A DNA stretch of 64,000 nt from Escarpia spicata (lineage: Eukaryota > Annelida > Polychaeta > Sabellida > Siboglinidae). The notes beneath the pieces were generated by a model. It saw only the letters and a list, made by a program, of their open reading frames with translations. It was not told the origin of the DNA and searched no databases. This document shows, piece by piece, positions 1 to 13,600 of this stretch. The stretch covers positions 48,351,748 through 48,415,747 of the forward strand of contig OZ023205.1 in assembly GCA_963995525.1 (NCBI GenBank), read 5' to 3'. A program made the position numbers and the translations under genes. Within the stretch, counting starts at the first letter, position 1; each line of letters opens with the position of its first letter.

Positions 1-476
1 AGTTCTTGTTACATGACATGCTAGTGTCCTACATATGTAGTTCTTGCTACATGACATGCTAGTGTCCTACATATGTAGTTCTTGCTACATTACATGCTAA
101 TGTCTTTCATATGTAGTTCTTGTTACATGACATGCTAGTGCCCTACATATGTAGTTCTTGTTACATGACATGTTGTTGTCCTCCATATGTAGTTCTTGTT
201 ACATGACATGCTGTTGTTACAAGACAAGCTAGTGTCCTCAACATGTAGTTCTTGTTACATGACATGCTAATGTCCTTCATATATAATTCTTGTTACATGA
301 CATGCTAATGTCCTCCATATGTAATTCTTGTTGCATGACATGCTAATGTCCTCCATATGTAGTTCTTGTTACATGACATGCTAGTGTCCTCCATATGTAG
401 TTCATGTTACAAGACATGCTAATGTCCTCCATTTGTAGTTCTTGTCACACGACATGCTAGTGTCCTCCATATTTTC
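1..476. repeat. 38-bp tandem minisatellite, cut by the window edge
   Basis: About twelve degenerate copies of a unit near 38 bp run from the first base to about 476. The recurring core reads TTCTTGTTACATGACATGCT followed by a variable CTAGTGTCC and a CATATG-containing spacer. The array continues off the left edge, so its full length is unknown. One copy near 205 to 235 is rearranged. No coding potential is apparent. Confidence 0.9.
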
Positions 477-1357
477 ATTTAAAGGGACAACACATATAAC
501 TAGAATATGTTTGGCATTGTTTTATTTACAACAATTTACAAAATTTAATAACAATAAATACACAGGTCCGTTTAGACAATCATGTACATATATTTTTTAT
601 AATAATTATAATACAATATACTTTATTGTTCTGCAACATACAGAATTTGCTTTCTTAGGCTGTAAAAAAATCCTGAAATCTATATTTAAGCCAGCACTCT
701 GTGCAGATAAATATGTTTATATATCAATTTCAGCTTAAACCGAACAATGTTTTTTTAAATAGCATGATGTAAAATGACATGTAGAATATATTTCTACTAA
801 TTAAAATCTAGCAGAGATCATTACAGTAACGAAAAATTGCATTCAACATAATTTTGAAAGTCTAAATATTTTCTCAAAAATACATTTTAACTAAGACAGC
901 TGCTGATTTAAAAAAACTACAATAATTAAAACCAGTCCCTATTGTATTTTAAAACTACTTTAAGCCTTTACATGGAATATAAAATCACTAGTAACAATAA
1001 CATCATTACTATGTCACAGTCAGCTGTGATATGTTGAGCAAAGTGCAGTTATGACCCATAAATGCACTGGTAAGTCATGATTGTAATATTATAAACAGGG
1101 ATAATTACAAATTGTACTCTCAACAGCACAATATGTATGTAAATATCTGACAAACATGATAATAACACATCATTATTACACATGCAACATGTGTTGTCTG
1201 TATCTGCAACTCTGCAAACATCAACAATTTGTGAGCTGACTAAGTTATGCATCACAGTTTCACTTTATAAAAGTACTACACTTAACAAAACAGGTACGCT
1301 GATAATACATTTGGCACTTCACAATTGCTAACCTGAATCCACATTCAAATGGGTGTG
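477..1357. other. AT-rich stretch without a recognised gene
   Basis: I see no exon-like or conserved coding sequence here. The open frames are short and of low complexity. The stretch lies downstream of kinesin copy A, so part of it could be that gene's 3' UTR, but I could not place a poly(A) signal convincingly. Confidence 0.5.
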
Positions 1358-1650
1358 AAAAGGTAGAATCTCAGTAGTTAGTACATTGGACTATCAACTG
1401 AGAGAGCTCGAGATTGAATCCACTTCCTGCCCAGAAACTTTGCGATTGTGTTCACTCCACGTTGCCTCACTTCATTTGGCTGCATAGACGAGTACCTAAC
1501 AGTCGTGGAATTGTGGAAACCGATTTTGCTCAGTAATTGCAGCATGGCTGAATTCATTCCCGAGAAGCTGAACTGGAGTTGGAATTATAGCAGGTCTGCT
1601 GTAGGGGTGCTGTGTAAAGTGCTTTGAGTCCGACTGCCTACAGTGCTACA
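1358..1650 (+). mobile_element. tRNA-derived SINE
   Basis: The head (about 1360 to 1425) resembles a degenerate tRNA gene. An A-box-like stretch around CTCAGTAGTTAGTACATTGG is followed about 35 bp later by a B-box-like GAGATTGAATCC. A non-tRNA body follows, with the phrase AAGTGCTTTGAGTCCG near 1618, which resembles the conserved 3' domains of animal SINEs. No clear target-site duplication or tail was found, so the 3' limit is approximate. The tRNA of origin was not identified. Confidence 0.6.
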
Positions 1651-2164
1651 TATGAGAACACACCACTGCATCAGGTATATGCCAAGAACGTTGCACCTTG
1701 AGCCATTTTATACACAATGTGTCATACTATAAAACCATTTTGCAACCTTCTTTTTTAACCAGATGGAACTATCACTATAATGTTGGCACAAAGTACAACT
1801 GCAGAATAGTTTTCCACTTGCAAAATACTACATTTTTACAACATTTACAGTGTATGGAATACTAACAAAACTGTACCAATAGATAGTACATTTTAAACAA
1901 AACTATATCATGGGTCAAAGTTGACATCACGCTTTTACAATGCTGGAAACTTTAGTATAATAAAATTGTAACATTATTTTGTTATTATAATACAGTACTG
2001 AGCATATATTCCAGAATAAAAAAAAATGAAATATGAGTAATCCTATTCAATAGCAAAAATTATGCTAGTAGATTTCCTTGGATATACGTACTACAGCTAT
2101 ATGTGCTGATAAATTACCCAATTGGCTAAATCTAGTTCCCAAAGCAACATTAGGTAGTACACAC

Positions 2165-2330
2165 ACACGGCTGAACAAGATTTAACAAGATATAACAAGA
2201 TTACCACACAGAGCGTAAACATAAGATGACAGAAAAATTAAGGCAAATCTTTGGCTTATTGCGAGTCCAAGCATTGTTATCTAGCTGCTGGAAAGTTCTC
2301 ATCAAACGTTGTCACTTGCATCCAGAAAAT
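2165..2330. repeat. Dispersed repeat family, copy 1
   Basis: This block has ATTTAACAAG- and AAGATTACCACAC-type phrases followed by GGCTTATTGCGAGTCCAA. Related phrases recur near 20040, 27305, 30395 and 44690 in both orientations, so it is a scattered repeat, probably a short non-autonomous element. It lies in the 3' flank of kinesin copy A. Confidence 0.5.
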
Positions 2331-2568
2331 CAGCATACATTAAACAATTTCCTTATTATAACACCAACAACAAATACAATAGTTTGTCATATGCAAGGGA
2401 TCCAACCATGTGCACAGGTTGCCAACCAGCCATTATACATTAGGTCTCTATGCTGTAATTCTTAAGTAATGTTTGAATGTTAAAAACTAGTTGTTTGTCT
2501 ATCGTAAAGAAAATAGTGATCTATCCCCACCATTTGTAGAAATTGATCTAACGCCACCTGGTGACTTG

Positions 2569-5500
2569 TTAGAAGTCGTCATCATCATTGGTGGAAGGTA
2601 ACACTTGTGGTGCCCTCTTCTGGACATTCTGTTTCGCCTGGCCAAGTTGTACCTGTCTGGCATTGGAGCCAAACTCAAGAGAGCTGATGGTCTCCGAGAG
2701 GTTTGCAGCGTCAGGACTGATGGTGACAAACATGCACGCCTGCAAGACAAGATGCATTTTGGATGCAGCAGCAACAATTCACAGAAAGTGAAGCTGAATA
2801 ACACAATCAATGAAACACATGAACATCCCAGAAACCAATGTCAGACTGATTAGAAATCTTAAAGAGGAATTATGGAAACACAATTGAGTTAATTAAACAT
2901 CTAATCATTTTATGTTACATCAAATGACAGGTAAACCAACTTTTAGTGATGTGATTCTACAATTTCCAATATCCACAAAGGGCCTTAGAACAGGACCACC
3001 TAACTGGGGTGGGGGGGGTAGTGGACGTACCTTGGCATCACCCCCTAGACTGGGCTGCAGTATGTGAGTGAGTTTCGAGTTCCTATAAGGGACATGTAGT
3101 TGCCCTGTCCTCAAAGCTGTGAACACCTGGAAAAGATACCAGTGACATTTTGAACCTGCACATTATTCAAAATTATTTTTGAAAATTTGTGTCCCGAAGT
3201 TTAACAAGTAAGCACAACAGGAAGGTGACTTTTAATGGATGTCCCTATAGTTGTTCATATATGTAACATTAAATGTATGAATCAATGATGTAAAATTTCT
3301 CTAAACTCTGACAATGACAAGAATAATACATATATTTTCCTGAGTGCCTACCGTGTAAAATGTATATTTGGTGGTGTCCCCCGAGTGCCTACACTGTAAG
3401 ATGTTTTGTTATTGTCACTCCCCACAAACCTGTCCAAGAGCCGAGAGTGACTTATTGATGGCTGCTGCTTCCACCAGCCTCTTCCCTGTAGCCTCTGTCT
3501 TCCCAACCCTCTCCGAGCCTGCAAGGTCACACAAGGTCAATGTTCCCGTTGAGGTCATTCCACTTGTGCGGTTGTGACCTTCGACAGTGATCATGCAGAT
3601 GAGATGAGACCGCGAACTGGAAGAACGAAACATTGGTCATAAAACACTGGTCTGCTCAACTTCCATAGATGACATTGGTAACTAGAAGGAAGAAACATTC
3701 GTCCCAAACATGGGTTTCTTCCGCTGATGTGAAATGGATGGAAGAAATAGTTGTCCCAAACATTGGTCACTTCCGGAGATGAGATTGGGAAATTAAAAAG
3801 GAATTATTTGTTCCAAACACTGGTCTCTTTTGCAGAAGACTTTGGGAAGAAACATTAGTGTTAAACATTGGACTCTTCCACATATGAGATGGGAAATGGG
3901 AGAAAGAAACATCTGTCCTAAACAGTTGATAAGACGGAGAAACAAGTACTTGTCCCACCAACATATCAATTATCACGCAGACACTTGTCATAATAAGTAT
4001 TTTAATAATGTTCTCAATCTTGCACTTCCAAATCAATGTGCCAAGCAGCCATCAAACAATAACAATTAGAACATAAAGTGGAGTAATGAGTGTGATCGAC
4101 ACATGCACCTTGTAACAGGGATCAACTGATTCATCAACACCTGTATCTGAATATACTGAAGAACGACATAAATACGCACTTAAAAACAAGAAAGTTTGCA
4201 GCATCAGAACTGCAGATTGGATATTACACCAGACAAGAAGGCATCAATTAAAGCTAACACCGCATTCTGGGTTTATGGATGCCATGAGTGTACCCTATAT
4301 GTAGTAGATTTTCATACAACACTTGTGAGGAGCATTTCCATTTCTAAAGTACAACAACAATATATCTGTACATATGCCACATTAATCACCTCTCTGAGTT
4401 CATCTTTGTCGCTGCAGTCTTCCTGTTTTCTGCACCCACTGCAAAGATGTTTTCGATGTCCTCGAAACTGCGAACTTCCATCTGTTTCATGCCAGGCAGG
4501 TGGATGCGGTTGCCATGTGCACGAATCTCGAGCATGTGTGTACTGTTCGTCAACAGGTCCTGAATTGTCTCGTTGTAAATCTCCACCATGGATGCCTGTG
4601 AGCATGTTAACACAGAATAACATTCCAGTACAGTGCAGTAGCTTGGTGATTGAGCGCTAATATGGCGGCTTGGGGTTGTAGACCCATATACTACCCGTGT
4701 GATGGGACTTTAGGAATATAAATATACTAAGCATAATTATTAGTCATGTTAGTCCCCTCCAAAAAACATGAGGGAAGAATGTGGGGGGGGCCCCATGTCA
4801 TGGTTAGTGCGATGTGCCGTGTCATACCAGTCTGTGGAGGGGTGCACAATGACACCTCTCTTTAAGCCCCTGCACATGCTTTTAGCAGGATAGAACAAGA
4901 AAGACACATGGTTCTGAGTCTTCCAACATCCACAAGATGCAGTAAATGTAAGTTATCTTCTTACCGTGTATTACATTCTTTAGGAACTTAACTTTTATTA
5001 TAGAGTTACTGGGTCGTTGTTCGACCCACTCCAAAATCCGTCACTTTGAATCTCGCGAGATCTAGCCACTGATCTCTGTGCATGACTAACGAGAATTGAG
5101 CATGACTTCCCTTGGCAATTACGTCATGTGCGTCAACATATCTTTTTCATTGGTTATAACCGCTAGCACGATAAACGCTGTTACAAAACTTTTCGCACAG
5201 CACTGCGTTTTCGTATGGAAACTGTAAGTATTTCACTAAAACCAACTTTTCTGACAATCTATTTGCAAACCATGAAACAAATGTGTGATAAGGAGTTACA
5301 ATATGGATGTATTTCGCAAACGGTTCTTCACATTTTTATGAAAACAGCATGTTTATATTATCGACAAAATGGTTGACAAGACCATGTTACTTATTATTAT
5401 ACTTGTTGTCATCAGTGACATTTTAAAACCAATTTTTGAAATCACATAACATACTGCAGGAATACATATCAGTAAAGGGCCTAATGTGTTAAATCTTAGA

Positions 5501-7997
5501 ATAAGAATTCCAAGGACCATCAATGCACTTGACGTGCATGTTGAGACAGACATGCCAGCACTATACATGATACTTTACAGCATAGAAAGATAGAATAATA
5601 AGAAAATGCATCCCATTACAAAGTGACATCGTGTACCTGTATCACATAGTCAACATTGTCCCGTTCATTGCAGATTTTTAGCAGTTCCTTCAAGGACCTA
5701 AAACAAATCAGGTAACCCATGAAAACCTATCAAACTGATTTAAAACCAGTATCACTGTCATATGCAATGTATAATAAGATGCTACAATCAAGTGTCGTAG
5801 TCTGAAGAGACAAGCTCTGTGTGTAGCATAATGTATGTTTAAAATGTTGTGATGATGGAACCTGAATAACTGCATCATAAAGTCTTTTAATAATAATAAA
5901 ACTTCTATAGCATCTAAATATTCAGGAAACCAAGCTGAGAGGTACAACGATCCAGAATTATTAAGAATTAGATCATGAACACGGATGTGTAACAGTCATC
6001 TTTTCAATAAGGGACTGCCAAAGATTTTGTGTGGAAAAGCGATTTAGAAAAGTCATGTATTTTATGGAAACTAGCCATGTTTCAGATGATTTTTATATAC
6101 ACTTCTAATGATTAAACATATTTTCTTGCAGAGACATTTCTTAGGTTTTTACGGAAGACAGTTATAGTTTCAGATGATTATTATTATATTCTTGCACAAG
6201 CATATAAAATAGTTTCCCCACGCCATGCATAATGTACACACAGCAAATCAACATTTGATCAAAACTCAAATGGTATTTATGTGGGCGTTGCTGCAGCCTA
6301 TATTTGAAATGTACGGTACCCCGACCTAACCATGGGACAAGCTCTTCCAGCCACAACAGCTGGGCCTCTTTTTCATTCGCGCGTTACTCAGAAAGGTAAT
6401 CTTTTTTATGCTGTGACGGATATAAATATTTGTTTCGGTTATAACATTTACGAGGCGCGTTGACACGCTATAACATTTTCCCAGTAGGGTTCGTTAGTTC
6501 CTCGTGGGTTGTTCTAACCGTCATTTACCGTAATTAAGGATAACATATTTGTTTCCCACCCTCCAGCCCCAACTACACCTGTATTTTTTGTATATATTTT
6601 TGGTTAGGTCGGTTTGCTAACAGGGTTATAAATTTGCATATACGTCAACGATCATTAGGTTTTAACAAGACATTACACAGTATGTTAAATAAAGGGCAGT
6701 ATGTTTATAATAATGAAACATACATCTGTTCTCATTTGCAGTGTCAGTTATCGAGGTGTACGTGGGGTTTTAGGGCGGAGGTGGTTACCTTGCGCTTTCC
6801 CCACTATTGATTATATGCATAGATATTCATTCACAAGCCTTCAAATTGACATTAGTTGATTCGGTGGCTCCTTCCACCTGCGTGTGGTTGGTTCCCCCAC
6901 CTTTGCTGTTCTCATTTAGATTATAATCATGTTGGCTAGGTAATGAATGATCATTTTAATTATGTAATCTGCATAATATATTCATGCATAGTGATTGTGG
7001 CTTTATATATAAAGCTCTTATACAAACTTATATCTGCCTTGTGTTATTCAGCAAACTAGCCACGATTCATATCCTTGTAACAAGCAGCGTCGGCACACAT
7101 AAAATACTTTAGAGGGTTCTTCTACTTAACAACATAAACCTTTTGACTGTTAGTTACCCCCAGGGGTTGTTGATTACGGAGATCCCACCTGACATTAACT
7201 CCAGGGTTGGTAGGTGGGCCCTGCATGGTATAAGTCTTCCCAGACGATGTCTGTCCGTAGGCCAGGATACACACATTGTAGCCGTCCACACACGACGTGA
7301 TCACTGGCCACGTATCCTCAAACACCTGACACCAGAGGGCAGCACATTGAGAAACACAACTAGTGGGTACCATATCGCGTCTAATAGATGACAGCAGATA
7401 GATCACAAACTATTGAGGAGACTACTGTGAAATACAAGTAAACAAATTTGGTATATACACATCATACATTAAAACCACAAGTAAATAAAAGTACGCACAT
7501 ACATCACACTTTAAAATTAATTTAAATGTATCAACATTGTATACACAGATCATGCATAAACAGAACAAGTAAAAATTAATAGAAATAATGACAACTAAAT
7601 ATTAATATAATTATACACATATCATACATTAAAAGTACATGTAAGTTAAATATACATACTTTATGCATTGGAAGTATGTAGCTGATTAATAAAAAAATTA
7701 AACAATGGACATACAAAATGTAAATCATCAGTATGAAAATGTTTTACAAACAGTGGGCCTGTATAAATATAATATATAAACACTGTTACCACTAAAACAC
7801 TTTCACCAAAAACAACCAACCAACCCACCAACCTCTTCCTGGGATGATGTAGGAGAGAATATTTTGTCAAACTTGAAAGGTTTCCTGCCCGTAGGTGCAA
7901 GAACTTCTCGGTCAGATGGGAACTGCATGCAGCACTTAGTGCGGTCATCCAAGCGACATCGTGCAAACACACGGATGTTTCCACGCAGTTCTTGCAG
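2569..7997 (-). CDS. Kinesin A motor domain (exons 12-18)
   Basis: Exon 12 opens with [15 protein letters not shown], the kinesin-14 neck and first motor strand, with ARCR where most relatives have CRVRP. Exon 13 has the nucleotide-binding P-loop as GQTSSGKT; the usual form is GQTGSGKT. Exon 15 has [13 protein letters not shown]. The join of exons 15 and 16 creates the switch I motif NSESSRSH, and exon 16 has switch [13 protein letters not shown]. Exon 17 carries [16 protein letters not shown], the usual microtubule-binding helix region. Exon 18 ends the motor with [14 protein letters not shown] and a short charged tail ending in DDDDF. All core ATPase motifs are present, so the motor is probably active. 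Exon 13 differs from copy B at one residue and exon 17 at none. Confidence 0.92.
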
Positions 7998-9944
7998 CTA
8001 AAACCAATCAGGGAGCAGGTCACCAATTCCAAGACTGATTCACTTAAGAACAGGTGATTAATTTAACAAAGTGGAGTCATTACAGAAACTTGACGACAAT
8101 ACAAATTAGGAACTTATATAATTATATCAAGTTTGTCAGAAAAAAGTAGTTTTGGACAAGTTGAGAAATCTTTAAAATGATATATGCTATGATGTAGAGA
8201 GGCATTTTTAGAATATGAGTTACTGTTTGACAGAAACATTGATTTTATTTTCTACAGCATTGCTTAGCAGTATGAATTATGGAACAAAAGCATGCAAACT
8301 TGTATACAATTACATAATGAATACTAATTAAATTAGAAACAGCTTGTTTCCTACTTTGTTGTAGAGGAGTTTCCTCTGCATGGCTTCCTTGCGGTACAAC
8401 AGCCTGAGTACTTCTGTCTCCTGCGACTGGACACTGTAACTGCTGAAGACATCCCTGACAGCTGCGTTGAGCTACAAGACAGAAACACAACTCTCAAACA
8501 CCATTTATTATTACAAAATTACATTTTGATATCACCTTCATCACCAACATTCACATCCCCCTCGACCGCAACAGAGAAATCAGGAAGGCACATTGGAAAA
8601 ACATCCAGCATTAGTCAGTAACTCATATCCACTTGATTGTTGCCAACTTTCAGCAGCTGAACATATGGATCTGTGTAGAAAGTAAATTTGCAGTACTTCT
8701 ATGTGCTGTGTTTTATGATCTTATAAGACCGACTCAGTGCCTACACTACCTGTTTAATGAACTGCTCTAGTTCGGAGAATCTCTTGCTGGCCTCCATCTT
8801 CAGCTGGAAGTATTCCTTGTGCAGATGGTGCATTGACTCATTCAGCTCTGTTGCCAGTTCTGGGTCAATCAACGCCTTTGCTTTCTGTCAAAGCAAACAC
8901 AATGTCACTCATACTTAGCACTGCAATTCTATTTTTCCACAATATTTCACTATAACTCTGTCTCAATTGACATATTTGGTGATGGCTGGGATTTGTATTA
9001 CAAAAAATCCACACAGATGGTTATTTCATGTTTTCCTCAACCAAGACACACTTTCCCATGATCAAAATCTACCTTACCCCAAAGAAATTATACTGTAATG
9101 TTATCTGCATACCAACAATAAATTTTACTTTAAAAATTTAATAATATTTGGTCCACAACATGAGCACTAATGTTGCTGTGTCTGACTGCTGCACCAACAA
9201 TAACTAGGCAATTTCTTTTCAAAAACAATACAAAAAGGGTAATTTTGAAAGGGAACAAGAAAACACGAATTTGCCTCGGGTGAACGCCCACGTCCTGCAG
9301 TCTTCGGCCTCTCTTGCTGCAATGCCTCACTCTTTGCTTCAGCTGTTTTCACCTCCACCTCTAGAGAGCTCACTTTGTCTTCAAGTTCACCGATCTGTTG
9401 CAACATCAAAATAATAGTACACCATGACCTGTTCTGGGTATTATTTGGTTATGTTAATAAGAAATGCCATTGCAGAGTAAATAAAATAATACATTTAAAG
9501 AATACTGTAGGAACACATTTACATAAATTAACAAATAATTTAAATGTGTTACTACAGTATTTTTTAAATGTACTATTTTGTTTGCTCTATGATGGCATTT
9601 CTTATTAACATGACCAAATAGTATCCAGATCATATTTATGTAAATTAACAAATAATTTAAAGAGTAAATTAAACAGGATTATTAAGAGAGTGATAGTGTT
9701 GATTACTGACCTGTTCTTCTGCAGATCTTCTCTCTTGTTGCTCTGTTTGAAGGTGACGACTGTTCACCTCCAGCTCTCGTTTCTAAGACAGCACAAAACT
9801 TTGAAGTAAAGATCACTGTTTGACTGGACTAAAGTAATTTATGTATGTATAAGAAAGAAACCTTAATTGTATGGTGGTGACAAGGTTAGCTCACAGTAAT
9901 ACTGAAATATTCAGTTTAACACAAACAAACCTGTAATGTATATT

Positions 9945-10042
<98 letters not shown>

Positions 10043-10556
10043 GGTGGGTGTGTGTGCATGTGTGTGCATGTGTGTGCATGTGTGCGTGTGTGTGTGCATG
10101 CGTGTGTGCGTGCATGCGTGCGTGCCTGTGTATGTGTTTTTGTATCATATGTGAGGGTGCATGTGAAAGCAAGCATATAATTGGAGAAATAATCTGAGTT
10201 GAAACAAAACTACCTATAAAATGTGTACAAGACTGCCTGTATAACTATACTATATGGGCACTTTGTGAACTAGTGGAAAATAAGAAAAACTGTGTCATTA
10301 CACTTACATAGTAATGGCCAGCAAGAATAAACTGTTTCTATTCACATACCAGCTGGTCGATGGTCTTCTGAAGGTCTTCAATGACGTGGTCCTTTTCACT
10401 GAGTAGCTGTACATCTTCTGCATTCTTTGGCGACACCAAAGCAGCTAAATACACGTCAGGTGTAAGACACGTAGAGGGAGTACTGGGTTACAACTAACAC
10501 AAGAAGTAGTTTTGCTTCCATTTCTGACACAACATTTATTTTTAACTGACTCTGGT

Positions 10557-10619
<63 letters not shown>

Positions 10620-13600
10620 GCGCATGTGTGTGTGTGTGTGTGCATGCGTGCATGTATATGTACCGTAAATGGGGAAGAACGTAGGAATACACTTAAAAGA
10701 GAACTCCACTATTTACATAGGTTACCACATCAAAAAAGGAGTTAGGTGCTACCTCTTTCGGCAATAGACAGGTAGTTTTCGATGCAGAGGTGGGGGTTGT
10801 AGTTGCTAGCCCTGAGAGCAGCCAGAATGTCATGTCTGTCTCGCCAGTCTGTCAACGTCTCCTACACACATCGTGACATTAGGGCAATGCTGGTGAAATA
10901 ATGTCATAAAAACTAGGATAATATCAGCGACTCTTGGCACCATTTCACTAACATTCTTATGTTATCTTATGAGCTCATAAGACTAATTTTGCTCTTTAAA
11001 ACTTATTTCGGTCCTTGACAGTGATCTTGTATACAGAAAACTGTCAACACCATGGCGCGCCATCGGGACACTTTTGCTGGTGTCACAGAAATAGTGAACG
11101 GCAACAGTGTTTTGCATTTTGAAAGCACTCCTTAAGTTTAATAATGGATTCCGTTTAATAATGAATTTTCCTTACGAGCTTAGTGAAACAGTCCCCAAGT
11201 GTCACTGTCACCGAGTTGAGGCAATAACTGCACTGACATAATATTGGTGACAATGAGGTGATGTCACTGAAACCAAGGTTACGCCAGTGACACTTAGCGT
11301 CATAGAAAGACATTAAGGTAGTGTCAACAATATGTCAGTGGTATTAATTTAATACACTGACATTGAGCAATGTCAGCGACACCGACATATAATACTGAGA
11401 TCATGTTAGTGACACCAGAGGAAAGCAATGGCAATAAGCTGAGTGATGTAAAGGACATCAACAAGTTGTATAATAACAGACCACATATGAAAATACAATT
11501 ACATTTGAATAGTTCTGACATGTTTTGACATGTAACAATACTCCATTCATCATACAGGTATATACCTCAATGGGGGCCATAAGTTTCTTGACATTTTCTG
11601 AATGTAGTTCCCACGATATGGGAAGCTGCAGCCAGTCCCCAATCATCTTGTCGTAGAAACAATGAACATTCCTTTTCTCCTAAAAACATTGCAAGAGAAA
11701 AAATTCATTAAGAAAGCATACAAACTGAAATGTTATTTGTTGAAGGGAAGTGTCTAAGTGTGAGTGCTGACACTGTACAGAGAACATTCATCTTGCAGAC
11801 ACCAACTCATGTTACAGACCATATCAACCATACCTCAAAGATGTATGTATCAAGTCTGCCCCTGGTAGGGTGATCAATGTACCCCTCTCGGTCATCCCTC
11901 ATGGGGTTGACACTAGAGGGCGCTTGCACAGGGGTGGATTCACTTGACCGCGACGTCGTTGGCTGCAAGTGTAAAGAAAACCTGGTGTTCTTGCGAATAC
12001 TTTCTTAAACTCAAAAAATTTTGCTTATAGTGTGTGATTGGGAGTTGATGTGATGGCTAGCTTAATGACTTTAAATTCATACACCTAAACATAATGACTG
12101 TATTAATTCATACACCTAAACATAATGACTGTATGAATTCATACACCTAAACATAATGGCTGTATGAATTCATACACCTAAACATAATGGCTGTATGAAT
12201 TCATACACCTAAACATAATGGCTGTATGAATTCATACACCTAAACATAATGACTGTATGAATTCATACACCTAAACATAATGACTGTATGAATTCATACA
12301 CCTAAACATCATGACTGTATGAATTCATACAACTAAACATCATGACTGTATGAATTCATACACCTAAACATCATGACTGTATGAATTCATACACCTAAAC
12401 ATCATGACTGTATGAATTCATACAACTAAACATAATGACTGTATGAATTCATACAACTAAACATCATGACTGTATGAATTCATACACCTAAACATCATGA
12501 CTGTATGAATTCATACACCTAAACATCATGACTGTATGAATTCATACAACTAAACATAATGACTGTATGAATTCATACACCTAAACATCATGACTGTATG
12601 AATTCATACACCTAAACATCATGACTGTATGAATTCATACAACTAAACATAATGACTGTATGAATTCATACACCTAAACATCATGACTGTATGAATTCAT
12701 ACAACTAAACATCATGACTGTATGAATTCATACACCTAAACATCATGACTGTATGAATTCATACACCTAAACATCATGACTGTATGAATTCATACAACTA
12801 AACATAATGACTGTATGAATTCATACACCTAAACATCATGACTGTATGAATTCATACACCTAAACATCATGACTGTATGAATTCATACAACTAAACATAA
12901 TGACTGTATGAATTCATACAACTAAACATAATGACTGTATGAATTCATACACCTAAACATCATGACTGTATGAATTCATACAACTAAACATCATGACTGT
13001 ATGAATTCATACAACTAAACATAATGACTGTATGAATTCATACAACTAAACATCATGACTGTATGAATTCATACACCTAAACATAATGACTGTATGAATT
13101 CATACACCTAAACATCATGACTGTATGAATTCATACAACTAAACATCATGACTGTATGAATTCATACACCTAAACATCATGACTGTATGAATTCATACAC
13201 CTAAACATAATGACTGTATGAATTCATACAACTAAACATAATGACTGTATGAATTCATACAACTAAACATAATGACTGTATGAATTCATACAACTAAACA
13301 TAATGACTGTATGAATTCATACACCTAAACATCATGACTGTATGAATTCATACAACTAAACATAATGACTGTATGAATTCATACACCTAAACATCATGAC
13401 TGTATGAATTCATACAACTAAACATCATGACTGTATGAATTCATACAACTAAACATCATGACTGTATGAATTCATACAACTAAACATAATGACTGTATGA
13501 ATTCATACAACTAAACATAATGACTGTATGAATTCATACAACTAAACATAATGACTGTATGAATTCATACAACTAAACGTAATGACTGTATGAATTCATA

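Noticed and set aside
1..476. CRISPR-like regular repeats
   Set aside because: Units are contiguous without distinct spacers and the DNA is eukaryotic; it is a minisatellite.
4196..4660. 154-codon plus-strand frame with many Cys
   Set aside because: It lies antisense across kinesin exon 15; the minus-strand exon has clear motor motifs and splice sites.
5025..5060. Small hairpin GGGTCG/CGACCC
   Set aside because: Arms of six bases are common by chance and nothing around supports a function.
6312..6620. Inverted CGACCTAACC phrases suggesting a TIR element
   Set aside because: Similarity covers only about 15 bases with no target duplication; too weak to call.
9891..10197. Several long open frames on both strands rich in Cys-Val or Thr-His
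   Set aside because: They are translations of the (TG)n microsatellite and have no independent support.
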